Assembly: GCF_039871875.1 (NCBI RefSeq)
Contig: NZ_JBDPMD010000021.1
Span: 1-64,000 of the forward strand
DNA length: 64,000 nt
Direction: 5' to 3'
From: Sphaerisporangium sp039871875
GTDB lineage: Bacteria; Actinomycetota; Actinomycetes; Streptosporangiales; Streptosporangiaceae
A model generated the notes under the pieces. That model worked only from the letters and a program-made list of their open reading frames with translations, searched no databases and was not told the DNA's origin. Shown here in pieces: positions 34,895 to 43,662 of this stretch (positions are counted from its first letter, which is position 1; the number at the start of each line of letters is the position of its first letter). A program made the translations under genes and the position numbers.

Positions 34895-36169
34895 TCATGC
34901 CGGCGGCGTCACCTTCGACAGGGCGTTGATCAGCCGGTCCGACGCGTCACCCCGCCGGTCCGTGAGATTAGCAAGGAGCTTCAGCGCGAACCGCATCAGA
35001 GTGGGGTGAGGGAGCCCGTGCCGCGTCAGGAAGGCCATCACGCCGGGTTTGCCGATCGCCTCGACGAACAGCCGGCCGAGGGTGAAGTAGCCGCCGTAGG
35101 CGTCCTTCAGCACCTGCGGGTAGGCACGCAGCAGGCGCTCGCGCTGGGCGGGTGTGGCGGCGGCCAGCGCGCCGGCGACGACGCCCGCCGCGATCCTGCC
35201 GGTCTCCATGGCGTACGCGATGCCCTCGCCGTTGAACGGGTTGATCATGCCGCCGGCGTCGCCGACCAGCACCAGGCCCTTGGTGTAGTGCGGCTGGCGG
35301 TTGAAGGCCATCGGCAGCGCGGCGCCGCGCACCGGGCCGGTCATGTTCTCCTCGGTGTAGCCCCACTCGGCGGGCATGTTCTTCACCCAGCGGCGCAGCA
35401 GGTCGCGGTAGTCGAGGTTCTGGAACGACTCGCTGGTGTTGAGCAGGCCGAGGCCGACGTTGCTCGTGCCGTCGCCGACGCCGAAGATCCAGCCGTAGCC
35501 GGGCAGCAGCCGCGCGCGGCCGTCGTCGCCGGTGTCCCACAGCTCCAGCCACGACTCCAGGTAGTCGTCGTCGTGCCGGGGGCTGGTGAAGTAGGTGCGC
35601 ACCGCGACGCCCATCGGCCGGTCGCCGCGCCGGTGCAGGCCCATGGACAGCGACAGCCGCGTGGAGTTGCCGTCGGCCGCGACGACCAGGCGCGAGCGGT
35701 ACGTCACCGGCTCGCCGTCCTTCTTCGCGGTCACGCCGATGATGTGGCCGCTGCGCAGGTCCAGCACCGGGCCGGTGACGTTGACGCCCTGCAGCAGCCG
35801 GGCGCCGCCCGCCTCGGCTCGCTCAGCGAGGATCTTGTCGAAGTCCAGGCGCGTGCGGACCAGCCCGAAATCGGGATAGCTGGACAACTCGGGCCACGGC
35901 AGCTCCATGCGGTGACCGCCGCCGATCACGCGAAGGCCCTTGTTCCTGATCCAGCCGGGGCTGTCGATGTCGACGCCCATGGCGATCAGTTCTTTCACCG
36001 CGCGCGGCGTGAGACCGTCCCCGCAGACCTTCTCGCGGGGGAAGCGGGTCTTCTCCAGCAGCAGCACGTCGAAGCCGGCCTGTGCGAGGTAGTAGGCCGT
36101 GGTCGAACCCGCTGGTCCGGCACCGACGACGATGACGTCGGCGTCCATCGCGGGGGCTGACTCGCTCAC
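34895..36169 (-). CDS. menJ: Geranylgeranyl reductase-family flavoprotein, menaquinone reductase (MenJ-like)
   Basis: 424-residue FAD enzyme. Rossmann GxGxxG at residues 16-21 (VVGAGPAGS). The family signatures follow: 'KTRFPREKVCGDGLTPRAV' near 40-58 and 'LVGDAGGMINPFNGEGIAYA' near 295-315. In mycobacteria MenJ saturates one isoprene unit of menaquinone; position next to menG and nuo supports the same role. It lies upstream of nuoA in the same direction. A near-perfect Rex operator sits 57-76 bases upstream of the ATG, so NADH-responsive control is likely. Confidence 0.9.
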   Translation of the reverse strand: MSESAPAMDADVIVVGAGPAGSTTAYYLAQAGFDVLLLEKTRFPREKVCGDGLTPRAVKELIAMGVDIDSPGWIRNKGLRVIGGGHRMELPWPELSSYPDFGLVRTRLDFDKILAERAEAGGARLLQGVNVTGPVLDLRSGHIIGVTAKKDGEPVTYRSRLVVAADGNSTRLSLSMGLHRRGDRPMGVAVRTYFTSPRHDDDYLESWLELWDTGDDGRARLLPGYGWIFGVGDGTSNVGLGLLNTSESFQNLDYRDLLRRWVKNMPAEWGYTEENMTGPVRGAALPMAFNRQPHYTKGLVLVGDAGGMINPFNGEGIAYAMETGRIAAGVVAGALAAATPAQRERLLRAYPQVLKDAYGGYFTLGRLFVEAIGKPGVMAFLTRHGLPHPTLMRFALKLLANLTDRRGDASDRLINALSKVTPPA

Positions 36170-36225
36170 GGGACCTGTCCTGTCCTGGGTGTTCGAGGGC
36201 CTTCAAGGTTCGGGGCCTTCGTGCC

Positions 36226-36245
36226 TTTGTGAACTACTTCACAAA
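36226..36245. promoter_or_regulatory. Rex operator upstream of menJ
   Basis: TTTGTGAACTACTTCACAAA is a perfect 8-base inverted repeat with a 4-base centre and matches the Streptomyces Rex consensus TGTGAAC..(G)TTCACA. It lies in the menG-menJ spacer. Rex itself is encoded at 54804-55499 with a related site upstream. Rex represses at low NADH/NAD ratio and releases when NADH rises. Confidence 0.85.
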
Positions 36246-36295
36246 CTTGTCGGCGGAAGTCTAGCCCTTTTCCCCTGCCCTGTGTCAGATGGAGC

Positions 36296-37039
36296 TTACC
36301 TACTCTCCACGGCCGGTTTGACGGCCCGGTGGAGTGCCACGATCCCGAGGGAAAGATTGCGCCACCGCACGCCCTCCCAGCCCGCCCGCCCGATGATCCG
36401 CGCGAGCCCCGCCTGGTCGGGCCAGGCCCGGATCGACTCGGCGAGATAGACGTAGGAGTCGGGGTTGGAGCTGACCGCGCGGGCCACCGGCGGCAGCAGT
36501 TTCATGAGGTACTGGCTGTACACGAGGTCGAACGAGCGGACCGGGGGCCGGGAGAACTCGCACACCACCAGCCGGCCGCCGGGACGGGTGACCCGCAGCA
36601 TCTCGCGCAGCGCCCCCTCGGTGTCCTGCACGTTGCGCAGACCGAACGAGATGGTGACGGCGTCGAACACCGCGTCGCCGAATGGAAGTCTCAGCGCGTC
36701 ACCCCCGACGAAGGTGATGCCGTTCGCCCCGCCGGCCTCATCGGACACACCCGACCCGCCGTGCCGCTCGGCGCCCGCGCGCAACATGCCGAGGGAGAAG
36801 TCGCACGCGACGGCCCGCGCGCCGAGGGTGGTGAAGGCGTCGGTCGAGGTGCCCGTGCCGGCGGCGAGGTCCAGGACGAGCTCCCCGGGACCGGCGTCCA
36901 CCGCCGCGGCGGTCGCCTTGCGCCAGTAGCGGTCCTGGCCGAGGGAGAGCACATCGTTGACCAGGTCGTAGCGCCGGGCCGTGCGATCGAACATCGCCGC
37001 GATCTCCCGCGGCTGTTTGTCCAGCGATGCACGTGTCAT
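36296..37039 (-). CDS. menG: Demethylmenaquinone methyltransferase
   Basis: 247-residue SAM-dependent MenG/UbiE enzyme, the last methylation step of menaquinone synthesis. N-terminal family block 'FDRTARRYDLVNDVLSLGQDRYWR', SAM motif 'VLDLAAGTGTSTD' near residue 55, 'SFGLRNV' and 'GGRLVVCEFSRP'. Start ATG 37039; the divergent secreted protein gene begins 77 bases away. Upstream of menJ in the same orientation. Confidence 0.95.
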   Translation of the reverse strand: MTRASLDKQPREIAAMFDRTARRYDLVNDVLSLGQDRYWRKATAAAVDAGPGELVLDLAAGTGTSTDAFTTLGARAVACDFSLGMLRAGAERHGGSGVSDEAGGANGITFVGGDALRLPFGDAVFDAVTISFGLRNVQDTEGALREMLRVTRPGGRLVVCEFSRPPVRSFDLVYSQYLMKLLPPVARAVSSNPDSYVYLAESIRAWPDQAGLARIIGRAGWEGVRWRNLSLGIVALHRAVKPAVESR

Positions 37040-37115
37040 GCGTTCAGCTTAGTGGGACCAGGCGATCGACCCAAAGTGACCACCTCGTCACGCTCCGTCT
37101 GCTAGGACTTGGCAA

Positions 37116-38384
37116 ATGTTTACCGGAAAATCGCCCGTGCGGCGGGTGCTGCCCGCCGCCGCGCTGCTCGCCGGGCTGGTCCCGCTCGCGCTCGCCGCAC
37201 CGGCGGACGCCGGCCCGGTGCCCCACGACCGCGTCGTGTCCGCCGATCCGGCCGCCAACACGCCGCACGTGCTGGACGGCATCGTCAACGCCTTCGCGAT
37301 CGCCGGGCGCACCGTCGTCGTCGGCGGGTCGTTCAGCAAGGTGCGGGAGGCCGGCGGCACGGCGCGGCTGCCGAGGAGCAACATCTTCGCGTTCGACCTC
37401 GCCACCGGGCGGGTCGACCGCCGCTTCGCTCCGCGGCTGGAGGGGGCGGTCGCCGCGCTCGCCGCGGGCGCCGACGGCACGGTGTACGCGGGCGGGTCGT
37501 TCTTCGCGCCGGGCGGCGGCGTGGGCCTGACGCGGCTGCGCCTGGCCGACGGGGCGCCCGTGCCCGGCTTCGCGGCGCCGGTGCGCGGGGGCGACGTCTC
37601 CTCGCTGGTGCTCCACGGCCGTCATCTGTACGTCGGCGGCGACTTCAGCGGCGTCGGGCGCGCCATGCGTCCCGCGCTCGCCCGGCTGGACGCCGCGACC
37701 GGCGCGGTGGACCCGGCGTTCACCGTCACGCCCGGCGGCGGGCTCAGCGCGCTCAAGGTGCACGCCATGGCGATGTCCGGCCGCGTGCTCGGGGTCATCG
37801 GGTCGTTCACCACCCTCGACGGGCAGCGCCGTCCCCAGGTGGGCCTGATCGACGTCGGCGCGGCGCGGCCCAGGGTCGCGGCCTGGCGCACCGAGGCGTA
37901 CGCGGCCCGCTGCAAGGACGTCTTCCCTTATTACGTACGAGGTCTGGATTTCTCCCCCGACGGCCAGTACTTCGTCGTCGTCACGACAGGCGGCGCGGGC
38001 GGTGTCCGCAAGCTCTGTGATTCGGCCGCCCGATTCGAAATATCGGCGCGCGGCGCGGCGCGGCCCACGTGGGTCAACCACACCGGGGGCGACTCGCTCT
38101 ACTCGGTGGCGGTCACCGGGGCCGCGGTGTACGTCGGCGGGCACCAGCGCTGGCTGGACAACCCACGGGGAAGGGACTCGGCCGGCCCCGGCGCGGTGGC
38201 GCGGCCGGGCATCGGCGCGATCGATCCGGTCACCGGACGGGCACTGCCGTGGAATCCCACCAGAGAGCGCGGCATAGGGGTGAAAGCGTTCCTCGCCGAC
38301 AAAAGCGGCCTTCTCCTCGGAAGCGACACCACGCGGCTCGGACACGAGTACCATGCCCGGGTCGGCATGTTCCCGCTCTTCTAG
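37116..38384 (+). CDS. Secreted beta-propeller-like protein
   Basis: 422 residues. Signal peptide MFTGKSPVRRVLPAAALLAG with cleavage near PADA-GP (residue 30). The mature protein is made of repeated 'VYAGGSF..', 'LYVGGDFS', 'VYVGGHQ' strands, the pattern of delta-60-type propeller repeats common in actinomycete exported proteins. Only two cysteines (in 'RCKDVFPYY' and 'KLCDSAARF'). Role unknown; probably cell-surface or extracellular. ATG is preceded by AGGA. Its 3' end overlaps the convergent DUF4229 gene by four bases. Confidence 0.8.
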   Translation: MFTGKSPVRRVLPAAALLAGLVPLALAAPADAGPVPHDRVVSADPAANTPHVLDGIVNAFAIAGRTVVVGGSFSKVREAGGTARLPRSNIFAFDLATGRVDRRFAPRLEGAVAALAAGADGTVYAGGSFFAPGGGVGLTRLRLADGAPVPGFAAPVRGGDVSSLVLHGRHLYVGGDFSGVGRAMRPALARLDAATGAVDPAFTVTPGGGLSALKVHAMAMSGRVLGVIGSFTTLDGQRRPQVGLIDVGAARPRVAAWRTEAYAARCKDVFPYYVRGLDFSPDGQYFVVVTTGGAGGVRKLCDSAARFEISARGAARPTWVNHTGGDSLYSVAVTGAAVYVGGHQRWLDNPRGRDSAGPGAVARPGIGAIDPVTGRALPWNPTRERGIGVKAFLADKSGLLLGSDTTRLGHEYHARVGMFPLF

Positions 38385-38581
38385 CCCTTGTGGCGCTCAC
38401 TGATCTGCCGGCTCACCGCGTCCCGCTGCCCCGACAGCAGCACGTAACTGGCGACCCCGCTGATCGCAAAACTGATCACGAGCAGCCAGAGAGGGTTGTG
38501 GAGGCCGATCAGATAGAGCACACCGAGGGTGACCGCGAACAGTCCGAGGCGTGACGCGGTGTAAACGAGAATCGGTCGCAC
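38381..38581 (-). CDS. DUF4229 small membrane protein
   Basis: 66 residues from GTG 38581: 'PILVYTASRLGLFAVTLGVL', 'LLVISFAISGVASYVLL', then a basic tail with 'SGQRDAVSRQI'. Two transmembrane helices and the short QR-rich tail fit DUF4229, found next to menaquinone and respiratory genes in actinobacteria. Function unknown. A longer frame upstream to 38680 has shadow composition. Confidence 0.75.
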   Translation of the reverse strand: MRPILVYTASRLGLFAVTLGVLYLIGLHNPLWLLVISFAISGVASYVLLSGQRDAVSRQISERHKG

Positions 38582-38892
38582 AAGGTCGAGGTTACGCCAC
38601 CCCGTGCTGGAGCGGTCTACCCCCGCCACCCCACGGGACACCGATTTCGCAGGTGGAGCTTTACAGCGCTCGCTTCGCATCGGGAGCGAGCACTGCTAGT
38701 GTTCCCAACACGGCGCTTATGTAAAGAAACACCCACGAGCGCCCCAAAGAGGCTCTATCATATAACAAACGGGCAGTCAGCTGATAACAACCCGTGATCT
38801 TTCAAGCTAAATCACGGATATATCAGATTTCGCTCGGCAAACTGGATACCTGTCCGCCCGCTTCGAGGTGCGGGATGCGAGGGGGAGAGATT
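38582..38892. other. AT-rich bldC upstream region
   Basis: About 310 bases without a gene, with clearly lower GC than its surroundings between 38700 and 38850 (TATCATATAACAAA, GATATATCAGATTT). Likely holds the bldC promoter(s) and a hairpin at 38792-38817. I see no additional gene. Confidence 0.5.
38792..38817. promoter_or_regulatory. Inverted repeat in the bldC leader
   Basis: CCGTGAT (38792-38798) and ATCACGG (38811-38817) are perfect complements across 12 bases, about 75 bases upstream of the bldC start in an AT-rich region. Could be a protein-binding site or a leader hairpin. Confidence 0.4.
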
Positions 38893-39114
38893 GTGGAGAG
38901 TAGCAGCGAGCGTCTGCTGACCCCTGGAGAGGTGGCCGCCCTCTTCCGGGTCGATCCAAAAACGGTGACGCGCTGGGCGGCGGCCGGTCGCATCAGCAGT
39001 ATCCGTACCCCCGGAGGGCACCGGCGTTTCCGAGAGTCGGAGGTGCACGCCCTCCTGCGTGGCGAGGAAGTCCTCACGGCCGACAGGCCTAGCGGCGACT
39101 CACCGCGTGTCTGA
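38893..39114 (+). CDS. bldC: BldC-like MerR-family developmental regulator
   Basis: 73-residue protein that is almost entirely a MerR-type winged HTH: 'LLTPGEVAALFRVDPKTVTRWAAAGRIS', then 'TPGGHRRFRESEV'. It closely follows Streptomyces BldC in this core. BldC binds direct repeats cooperatively and delays entry into sporulation. GTG 38893 is preceded by GGGGGAG. Upstream in-frame codons are leader sequence without a site. Monocistronic, with an AT-rich promoter region. Confidence 0.9.
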   Translation: MESSSERLLTPGEVAALFRVDPKTVTRWAAAGRISSIRTPGGHRRFRESEVHALLRGEEVLTADRPSGDSPRV

Positions 39115-39318
39115 ACCACCGGTGCGAGCCCGCCGAGCACGAAGCCCGGTGATCTCGATCCGGCCGTGTACCACCCGGTGATCCTGCGTGCCCCCCGGAA
39201 GCCGCAGGGTCACTGTTCTTTTTACGGACGTCCTTAAATGCTTTAAATGCGTATCACTAATCCGAAGGGCCGCCATTGGCGCTCCTTCGGGGCCCCCCGA
39301 AGCCCGCCCGTGGACCGC

Positions 39319-39567
39319 TCAACGGTCGGAGCCGGCCTGCGTCTCCTTGAACGCCAGGAATTCCCGTTCCAGGTCGTCGTTCTCCTCCCGCCACCGGCGC
39401 CGCCGCTCGGCGTCCTGCTCCTCGGTGATCGACTCGGCGAGCCAGCGCTCGTAGTCGGGGTCGCTCGGGGCCACCTCCAGGTAGGCGTTGCCGATCAGAC
39501 GGCCGTCGCCGCTGGTGAGGGAACGCGGGATCCGCAACGTCCCGTCCGCGAGCCGGATGACGTACAT
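39319..39567 (-). CDS. Small hypothetical protein downstream of the metallopeptidase
   Basis: 82 residues: an N-terminal beta-type part ('MYVIRLADGTLRIPRSLTSG', 'IGNAYLEVAPSDPDYERWL') followed by a strongly charged helix ('EEQDAERRRRWREENDDLER'). Family unknown. AGGTGA precedes the ATG, and only ten bases separate it from the stop of the metallopeptidase gene, so they form one operon. Confidence 0.7.
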   Translation of the reverse strand: MYVIRLADGTLRIPRSLTSGDGRLIGNAYLEVAPSDPDYERWLAESITEEQDAERRRRWREENDDLEREFLAFKETQAGSDR

Positions 39568-39577
39568 GGCGGATCAC

Positions 39578-40654
39578 CTAGATTCCGTAACGCCGGTTGA
39601 AGAACAGCATGACGTTGAGCGCGGCGCGCGTGTCGCCGCCCAGCATGTCCACCAGCGCGGGGCGCTGCCGCGAGGCGATGGCGGCGAAGGCGTCCGCGAA
39701 GAACTCCTTGCGGCCGAGGCCCCCGGGCTGCTTGTGGAACGTCGAGGCCAGCAGAGGGCCGCACTCGTCGTACAGGGCGGCGAACTCGGGCGAGTCGGAC
39801 ACCCAGTCGCCCGGGGGCGCGTCGATGTCGTCGAGCGCGTGACCCGTCTCGTGCATCATCACGTCGGGCGTGGGCGACGGCCGGTCCCCGACGACGATCT
39901 TGCGGTCGCCGTACGCGCCCGCGCAGATGTCCCACGTCGCCTTTCCCGACGGCAGCGGCGCGCCCCGCAGATAACCCATGTCGTCCAGATCGGGCACTCC
40001 CCCGGGCCCGACGTAGATGCCGTCGAGCCCGACCGCCAGAAGCGACTTCAGCCTCTCAGGGAGCCGGGAGAGGCTCTCGATGGCACGCACCGCGTCCGGG
40101 GACGGCGGGCCGTACGACGCGTCCCATTGACGGTGCAGTATTCGTTCCAAGGGGCCACAATGTCGTAACCCATCACGGAGGTCGGGAGTGTCAGGAGAGT
40201 TGGGCTGCGCGAGCGGCGGTTCGTCGTCCAGCTCGAAGTCGCGCCAGATGTACTGCGGCCGGTCCACCACCGGCGCGGTGACCGCCCCCGGGGCGTCCGT
40301 GCGCGGCCGGTCGCCCTGCCAGAACGACTCGGCCTGACGGCTCTCCCTGCGCCCTGACCTGCGGTTCTCCCTGCGATCCTGGCGGTCGCCCCGCCCGGCG
40401 TCGCCGCGGCGGTCGCCCGTGCCGTCGCCAGGCCGGGAGTCGGCCGCGGGGCGGGTGTCCGGCGCGTCCGGGCCCTCCCGCGGGGTCTCCGAGCGGTACG
40501 GGGACGCGGACGGCCCACGCTGCCGCCAGCGCGGCCCCCTGCGGTGGCGACCCTTGTCGCCGGAGTACGCCGTCAAGGCGCCGTGTGTGCCGGGACGAGG
40601 GGGGACATCGGCGGGCACCTCTCCGTGCTGGGCTTCGCGGCGGTCACGGTCCAC
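39578..40654 (-). CDS. HExxH metallopeptidase-like protein (possibly ATLF-like)
   Basis: 358 residues. The first 140 or so are Arg/Asp/Pro-rich low complexity. The C-terminal 200 form a globular domain with HETGH at 268-272 ('PDVMMHETGHALDD') and downstream 'EFFADAFAAIAS', where the Glu in E-F-F-A-D-A-F could be the third zinc ligand. 'GIYVGPGGVPDLDDMGYLRG' and 'DICAGAYGDRKIVVG' resemble anthrax-lethal-factor-like (ATLF) peptidase domains; that family name is a guess. No signal peptide is evident. GTG 40654 is the ORF limit; the true start may be anywhere in the repetitive N-terminus. Followed by the small protein at 39567. Confidence 0.65.
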   Translation of the reverse strand: MDRDRREAQHGEVPADVPPRPGTHGALTAYSGDKGRHRRGPRWRQRGPSASPYRSETPREGPDAPDTRPAADSRPGDGTGDRRGDAGRGDRQDRRENRRSGRRESRQAESFWQGDRPRTDAPGAVTAPVVDRPQYIWRDFELDDEPPLAQPNSPDTPDLRDGLRHCGPLERILHRQWDASYGPPSPDAVRAIESLSRLPERLKSLLAVGLDGIYVGPGGVPDLDDMGYLRGAPLPSGKATWDICAGAYGDRKIVVGDRPSPTPDVMMHETGHALDDIDAPPGDWVSDSPEFAALYDECGPLLASTFHKQPGGLGRKEFFADAFAAIASRQRPALVDMLGGDTRAALNVMLFFNRRYGI

Positions 40655-40769
40655 CGTACGACGGAGCAGGGCGGGAAGCCATCAGGAATGTCCTATGGCG
40701 ATGAATCCCGGCGTCCCCGGTGTCGCCCCCGAAAACACGATCTACCGCAGAATGGCTTACGCTGCCGAC

Positions 40770-41075
40770 ATGCCTAGCGTGCTTCTCGGCCTGGCGCTGT
40801 TGGCCTTCTGGCTCTACTGCCTGTTCGACGTCATCACGACACCGGAGCAAGATGTAAGAAACCTGCCCAAGATGCTGTGGGTCCTCATCACCGTCCTGCT
40901 GCCCGGCCTCGGCGGCCTTCTGTGGCTGCTGCTCGGGCGCCCGCTCAGCGAGCAGACGGTGCGGCGCCGGGCCGCGGGGCCCGGACGGCCCCGGCCCTCG
41001 GTTCCCCGCGGCCCCGACGACGACCCCGACTTCCTGCGCGACCTCGACCGCCGCATGCGGCGCGAGGAAGACTAG
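40770..41075 (+). CDS. PLDc_N-type small membrane protein
   Basis: 101 residues with two transmembrane helices ('VLLGLALLAFWLYCLFDVIT', 'WVLITVLLPGLGGLLWLLLG') and the loop 'EQDVRNLPKMLW', the pattern of the phospholipase D-nuclease N-terminal domain (PLDc_N) found as a stand-alone membrane protein in actinobacteria. The tail is Arg/Pro/Asp-rich. Function unknown. Starts at 40695 (with GGA upstream) or 40752 are also possible; 40770 fits the domain start. Convergent with ccsB, 63 bases apart. Confidence 0.75.
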   Translation: MPSVLLGLALLAFWLYCLFDVITTPEQDVRNLPKMLWVLITVLLPGLGGLLWLLLGRPLSEQTVRRRAAGPGRPRPSVPRGPDDDPDFLRDLDRRMRREED

Positions 41076-41138
41076 ACCCGCCTGCTTCCCCTGCTTCCCC
41101 GCTTACCCGGTCTCCCGGCCTCTGAGCCCTGTCCCCGC

Positions 41139-42116
41139 TCAGGGCACCTGCGCGTAGGAGTGCAGGCCCGACAGGAAGATGTTCACCCCGACCAGGTTGA
41201 ACATCAGACACGCGAACGCCACGAGCTGCACGATCGTGGCGGCCCGTCCCCGCCAGCCCGCGGTGGCCCGTGCGTGCAGGTAAGCCGCGTAGGCGATCCA
41301 CGTGATGAACGACCAGACCTCCTTGGGGTCCCAGCCCCAGTAGCGGCCCCACGCCTTGTCCGCCCACAGGGCGCCGGCGATGACGGCGAACGTCCACACG
41401 GGGAAGGCGAACACGACGGCCTTGTGCGCCACGGCCTCCAGCTCCGCGCGGGAGGGCAGGCGCGACGGGCCGTCCTTGCGGGCGAGGTACAACACGCCGG
41501 ACACCCCGGCGACGATGAACAGACCGCTGGCGAGGATGGCGGCGGTGACGTGGATGGCGATCCAGTACGAGTTCAGGGCGGGCACCACCGGCCCGGCCTG
41601 CACGTGGAGGTAGCGGACCGCGAAGCCCAGCCCGAGCGCGGCGGCGAGCGTCACGAAAGCGCCAAGGAAGCGCACGGGCTGGCGGGTCTGCATCACGAGG
41701 AACGCCGTCACGGCGGCCAGGCAGATGGCCACCACGAACTCGTACATGTTGCCCCACGGCCAGCGGGCCACCGCGACGCCGCGGCCGATCACGGCGCCGA
41801 GGTTGGCCGCCCAGCCGAGCCAGGTGAGGGCCACCGCGGCCGTGCCGGCCCTGACCGCCCACGCGGGCGGCTCAGGAGCCTCAGGGGCCTTCGCGTCCCC
41901 GGCGTCCGTGCCGGGGACCCCCGCGTCCGTGCCGGAGGCGCCTGGGCCGCCGTCCGCGCCCACCGTGACCGGCACGCGGCCCTCGGCGGGCACCTCCGCG
42001 CGCACGCGGCCGAAACCGAGGTCCAGGGCGTAGGCGATCATCGCGAACACGTACAGCAGGACGGTCACCAGGATCAGCTGGTCGCTGAGCGTGGCGAGCC
42101 CCGGGTCAGTGGGCAT
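41139..42116 (-). CDS. ccsB: Cytochrome c biogenesis protein CcsB (ResC/CcsA type)
   Basis: 325-residue membrane protein of system II cytochrome c maturation, delivering heme to apocytochrome c together with ResB. The tryptophan-rich heme-handling motif is intact ('WGRYWGWDPKEVWSF' near 265-280), with flanking histidines in 'SYWIAIHVTAA' and 'GLHSYAQVP'. A Gly/Ala/Asp-rich cytoplasmic insert lies around residues 45-80. Overlaps the resB end by 11 bases; last gene of the operon. Confidence 0.95.
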   Translation of the reverse strand: MPTDPGLATLSDQLILVTVLLYVFAMIAYALDLGFGRVRAEVPAEGRVPVTVGADGGPGASGTDAGVPGTDAGDAKAPEAPEPPAWAVRAGTAAVALTWLGWAANLGAVIGRGVAVARWPWGNMYEFVVAICLAAVTAFLVMQTRQPVRFLGAFVTLAAALGLGFAVRYLHVQAGPVVPALNSYWIAIHVTAAILASGLFIVAGVSGVLYLARKDGPSRLPSRAELEAVAHKAVVFAFPVWTFAVIAGALWADKAWGRYWGWDPKEVWSFITWIAYAAYLHARATAGWRGRAATIVQLVAFACLMFNLVGVNIFLSGLHSYAQVP

Positions 42117-43662
42117 CCTTCACTCCTTGACGCGTGGCGGCCTCGCGGCCGGGCAGCCCGGAAAGGGCGGTGACGAGCTGGGTGAACTCCTCGGCGAACG
42201 CGGCGCCGCCACCCTCGGTGCGGGGCAGCCCGCCCACCTCGGCAGGGCCGCCGTCCTCGGGGACGCGCACCCAGACGCGGCGGCGCCGCACGGTGAGCGA
42301 CAACACCAGGCCGAGCACGGCGAACGTGGCGGCGAGCAGCGCGGGCACCCGCCCGGGGTCGTACGCGATCTGCAGGCTGATCCACTCGCGCACGCCGGCG
42401 AGCCGGATCGTGCCCGCGCCGCCGGGCAGGGTCAGCGACTCCCCGACGGCGAGCGGCTTGGTCTTGTCCCCCATCACCAGCGGCTTCAGCTTGGTGGTGT
42501 CGAGCCGGTACACCGACTGGGGCGCGCCGTTGCGGAGCCCGAGATCACCGGAGAACGCGAACACCTGGATCGCCGGGTTCGCCGCGCCGGGGAACACCGA
42601 GATCCACGAGCCGTCGGCGGCCGGCACCGCGGTCGGCAGGAACCGCACCAGGAAGCCGAGCTGCTCGGGCTCGGCGTCCGGCGCCTTGATGACGCACTCG
42701 GAGGTGTAGGTGGTCTGGTCGACCGGCAGGCACGGCACCGGGCCGTCGAACGCCACCTGGCCCTTGCCGTCGGTGACCTTGAAAACGGGGGCGTATCCGT
42801 GCCCGAGCAGGTACGTCTGGGTGCCGTTGACGTCCAACGGCTCGTTGACCTTCAGGTCGTAGGGCCGCTCGGCCGCCCCCGGGCGGTCGGCGACCGTCAG
42901 GCGGGCGGAGAAGTCCAGCGGCTGGCCGCGGCGTTCCCCCGCGGCGACGTAGGTGGCCTGGAAGTCCTTCAGAGTGAACGAGAACGGCTCCAGGGCGGCG
43001 GCCGAGACCCGCTGGCCGGGGATGTAGCGGTCGTAGGCGGCCACGGTGTTGGCGAAGCCGTTGCCCTCGACCACCAGCACGTTGCCGCGGTAGCCGAACA
43101 GGCCGCCGAGGCCGACGGCCAGTAGCATGGCGAGCAGCGCGGCGTGGAACAGCAGGTTGCCGGTCTCGCGCAGGTAGCCCTTCTCCGCGGCCACCCAGCC
43201 GGGCCCGGTGACCGTGCGCCAGCGCCTGCCGCGCAGCGCCGCAGCGTACTGCTCCACGGTCACCCCGCGGGCATCGAGCACGGTGTGGCGGGGCAGGCGG
43301 GACAGGTTGCGCGGGGCGGAGGGCGGGGGGCGGCGGAGCTCGCGGACGTGCGCGGCCGCGCGGGGCAGCACGCAGCCGGCCAGCGAGACGAACAGCAGCA
43401 GGTACGTCGCGGCGAACCACGGAGCGGTGAAGACGTCGAACAGGGACAGGCGGTCCAGCCAGCGGGCCGTGCCGGGGCTGTCCTGGAAGTACTTCGTGAC
43501 CTGCTCGGGGCTGATCGAACGCTGCGGGAAGATCGAACCGGGCACCGAGGCCAGGGCGAACAGAAACAAAAGGATGAGCGCCGTGCGCATCGACGTGAGC
43601 AGGCGCCAGCCCCAGCGCAGCCAGCCCGCCACGCCGAGGCCCTTCGCGGTCGTCGTCGTCAT
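42106..43662 (-). CDS. resB: Cytochrome c biogenesis protein ResB
   Basis: 518-residue ResB (Ccs1-like) partner of CcsB. N-terminal membrane part 'RWGWRLLTSMRTALILLFLFALASVPGS' (read in pieces: three helices plus 'FPQRSI'), a fourth helix near 'NLLFHAALLAMLLAVGLGGL', a large extracytoplasmic domain, and a last helix near residue 450. Overlaps the ccdA stop by one base. Confidence 0.95.
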   Translation of the reverse strand: MTTTTAKGLGVAGWLRWGWRLLTSMRTALILLFLFALASVPGSIFPQRSISPEQVTKYFQDSPGTARWLDRLSLFDVFTAPWFAATYLLLFVSLAGCVLPRAAAHVRELRRPPPSAPRNLSRLPRHTVLDARGVTVEQYAAALRGRRWRTVTGPGWVAAEKGYLRETGNLLFHAALLAMLLAVGLGGLFGYRGNVLVVEGNGFANTVAAYDRYIPGQRVSAAALEPFSFTLKDFQATYVAAGERRGQPLDFSARLTVADRPGAAERPYDLKVNEPLDVNGTQTYLLGHGYAPVFKVTDGKGQVAFDGPVPCLPVDQTTYTSECVIKAPDAEPEQLGFLVRFLPTAVPAADGSWISVFPGAANPAIQVFAFSGDLGLRNGAPQSVYRLDTTKLKPLVMGDKTKPLAVGESLTLPGGAGTIRLAGVREWISLQIAYDPGRVPALLAATFAVLGLVLSLTVRRRRVWVRVPEDGGPAEVGGLPRTEGGGAAFAEEFTQLVTALSGLPGREAATRQGVKDAH

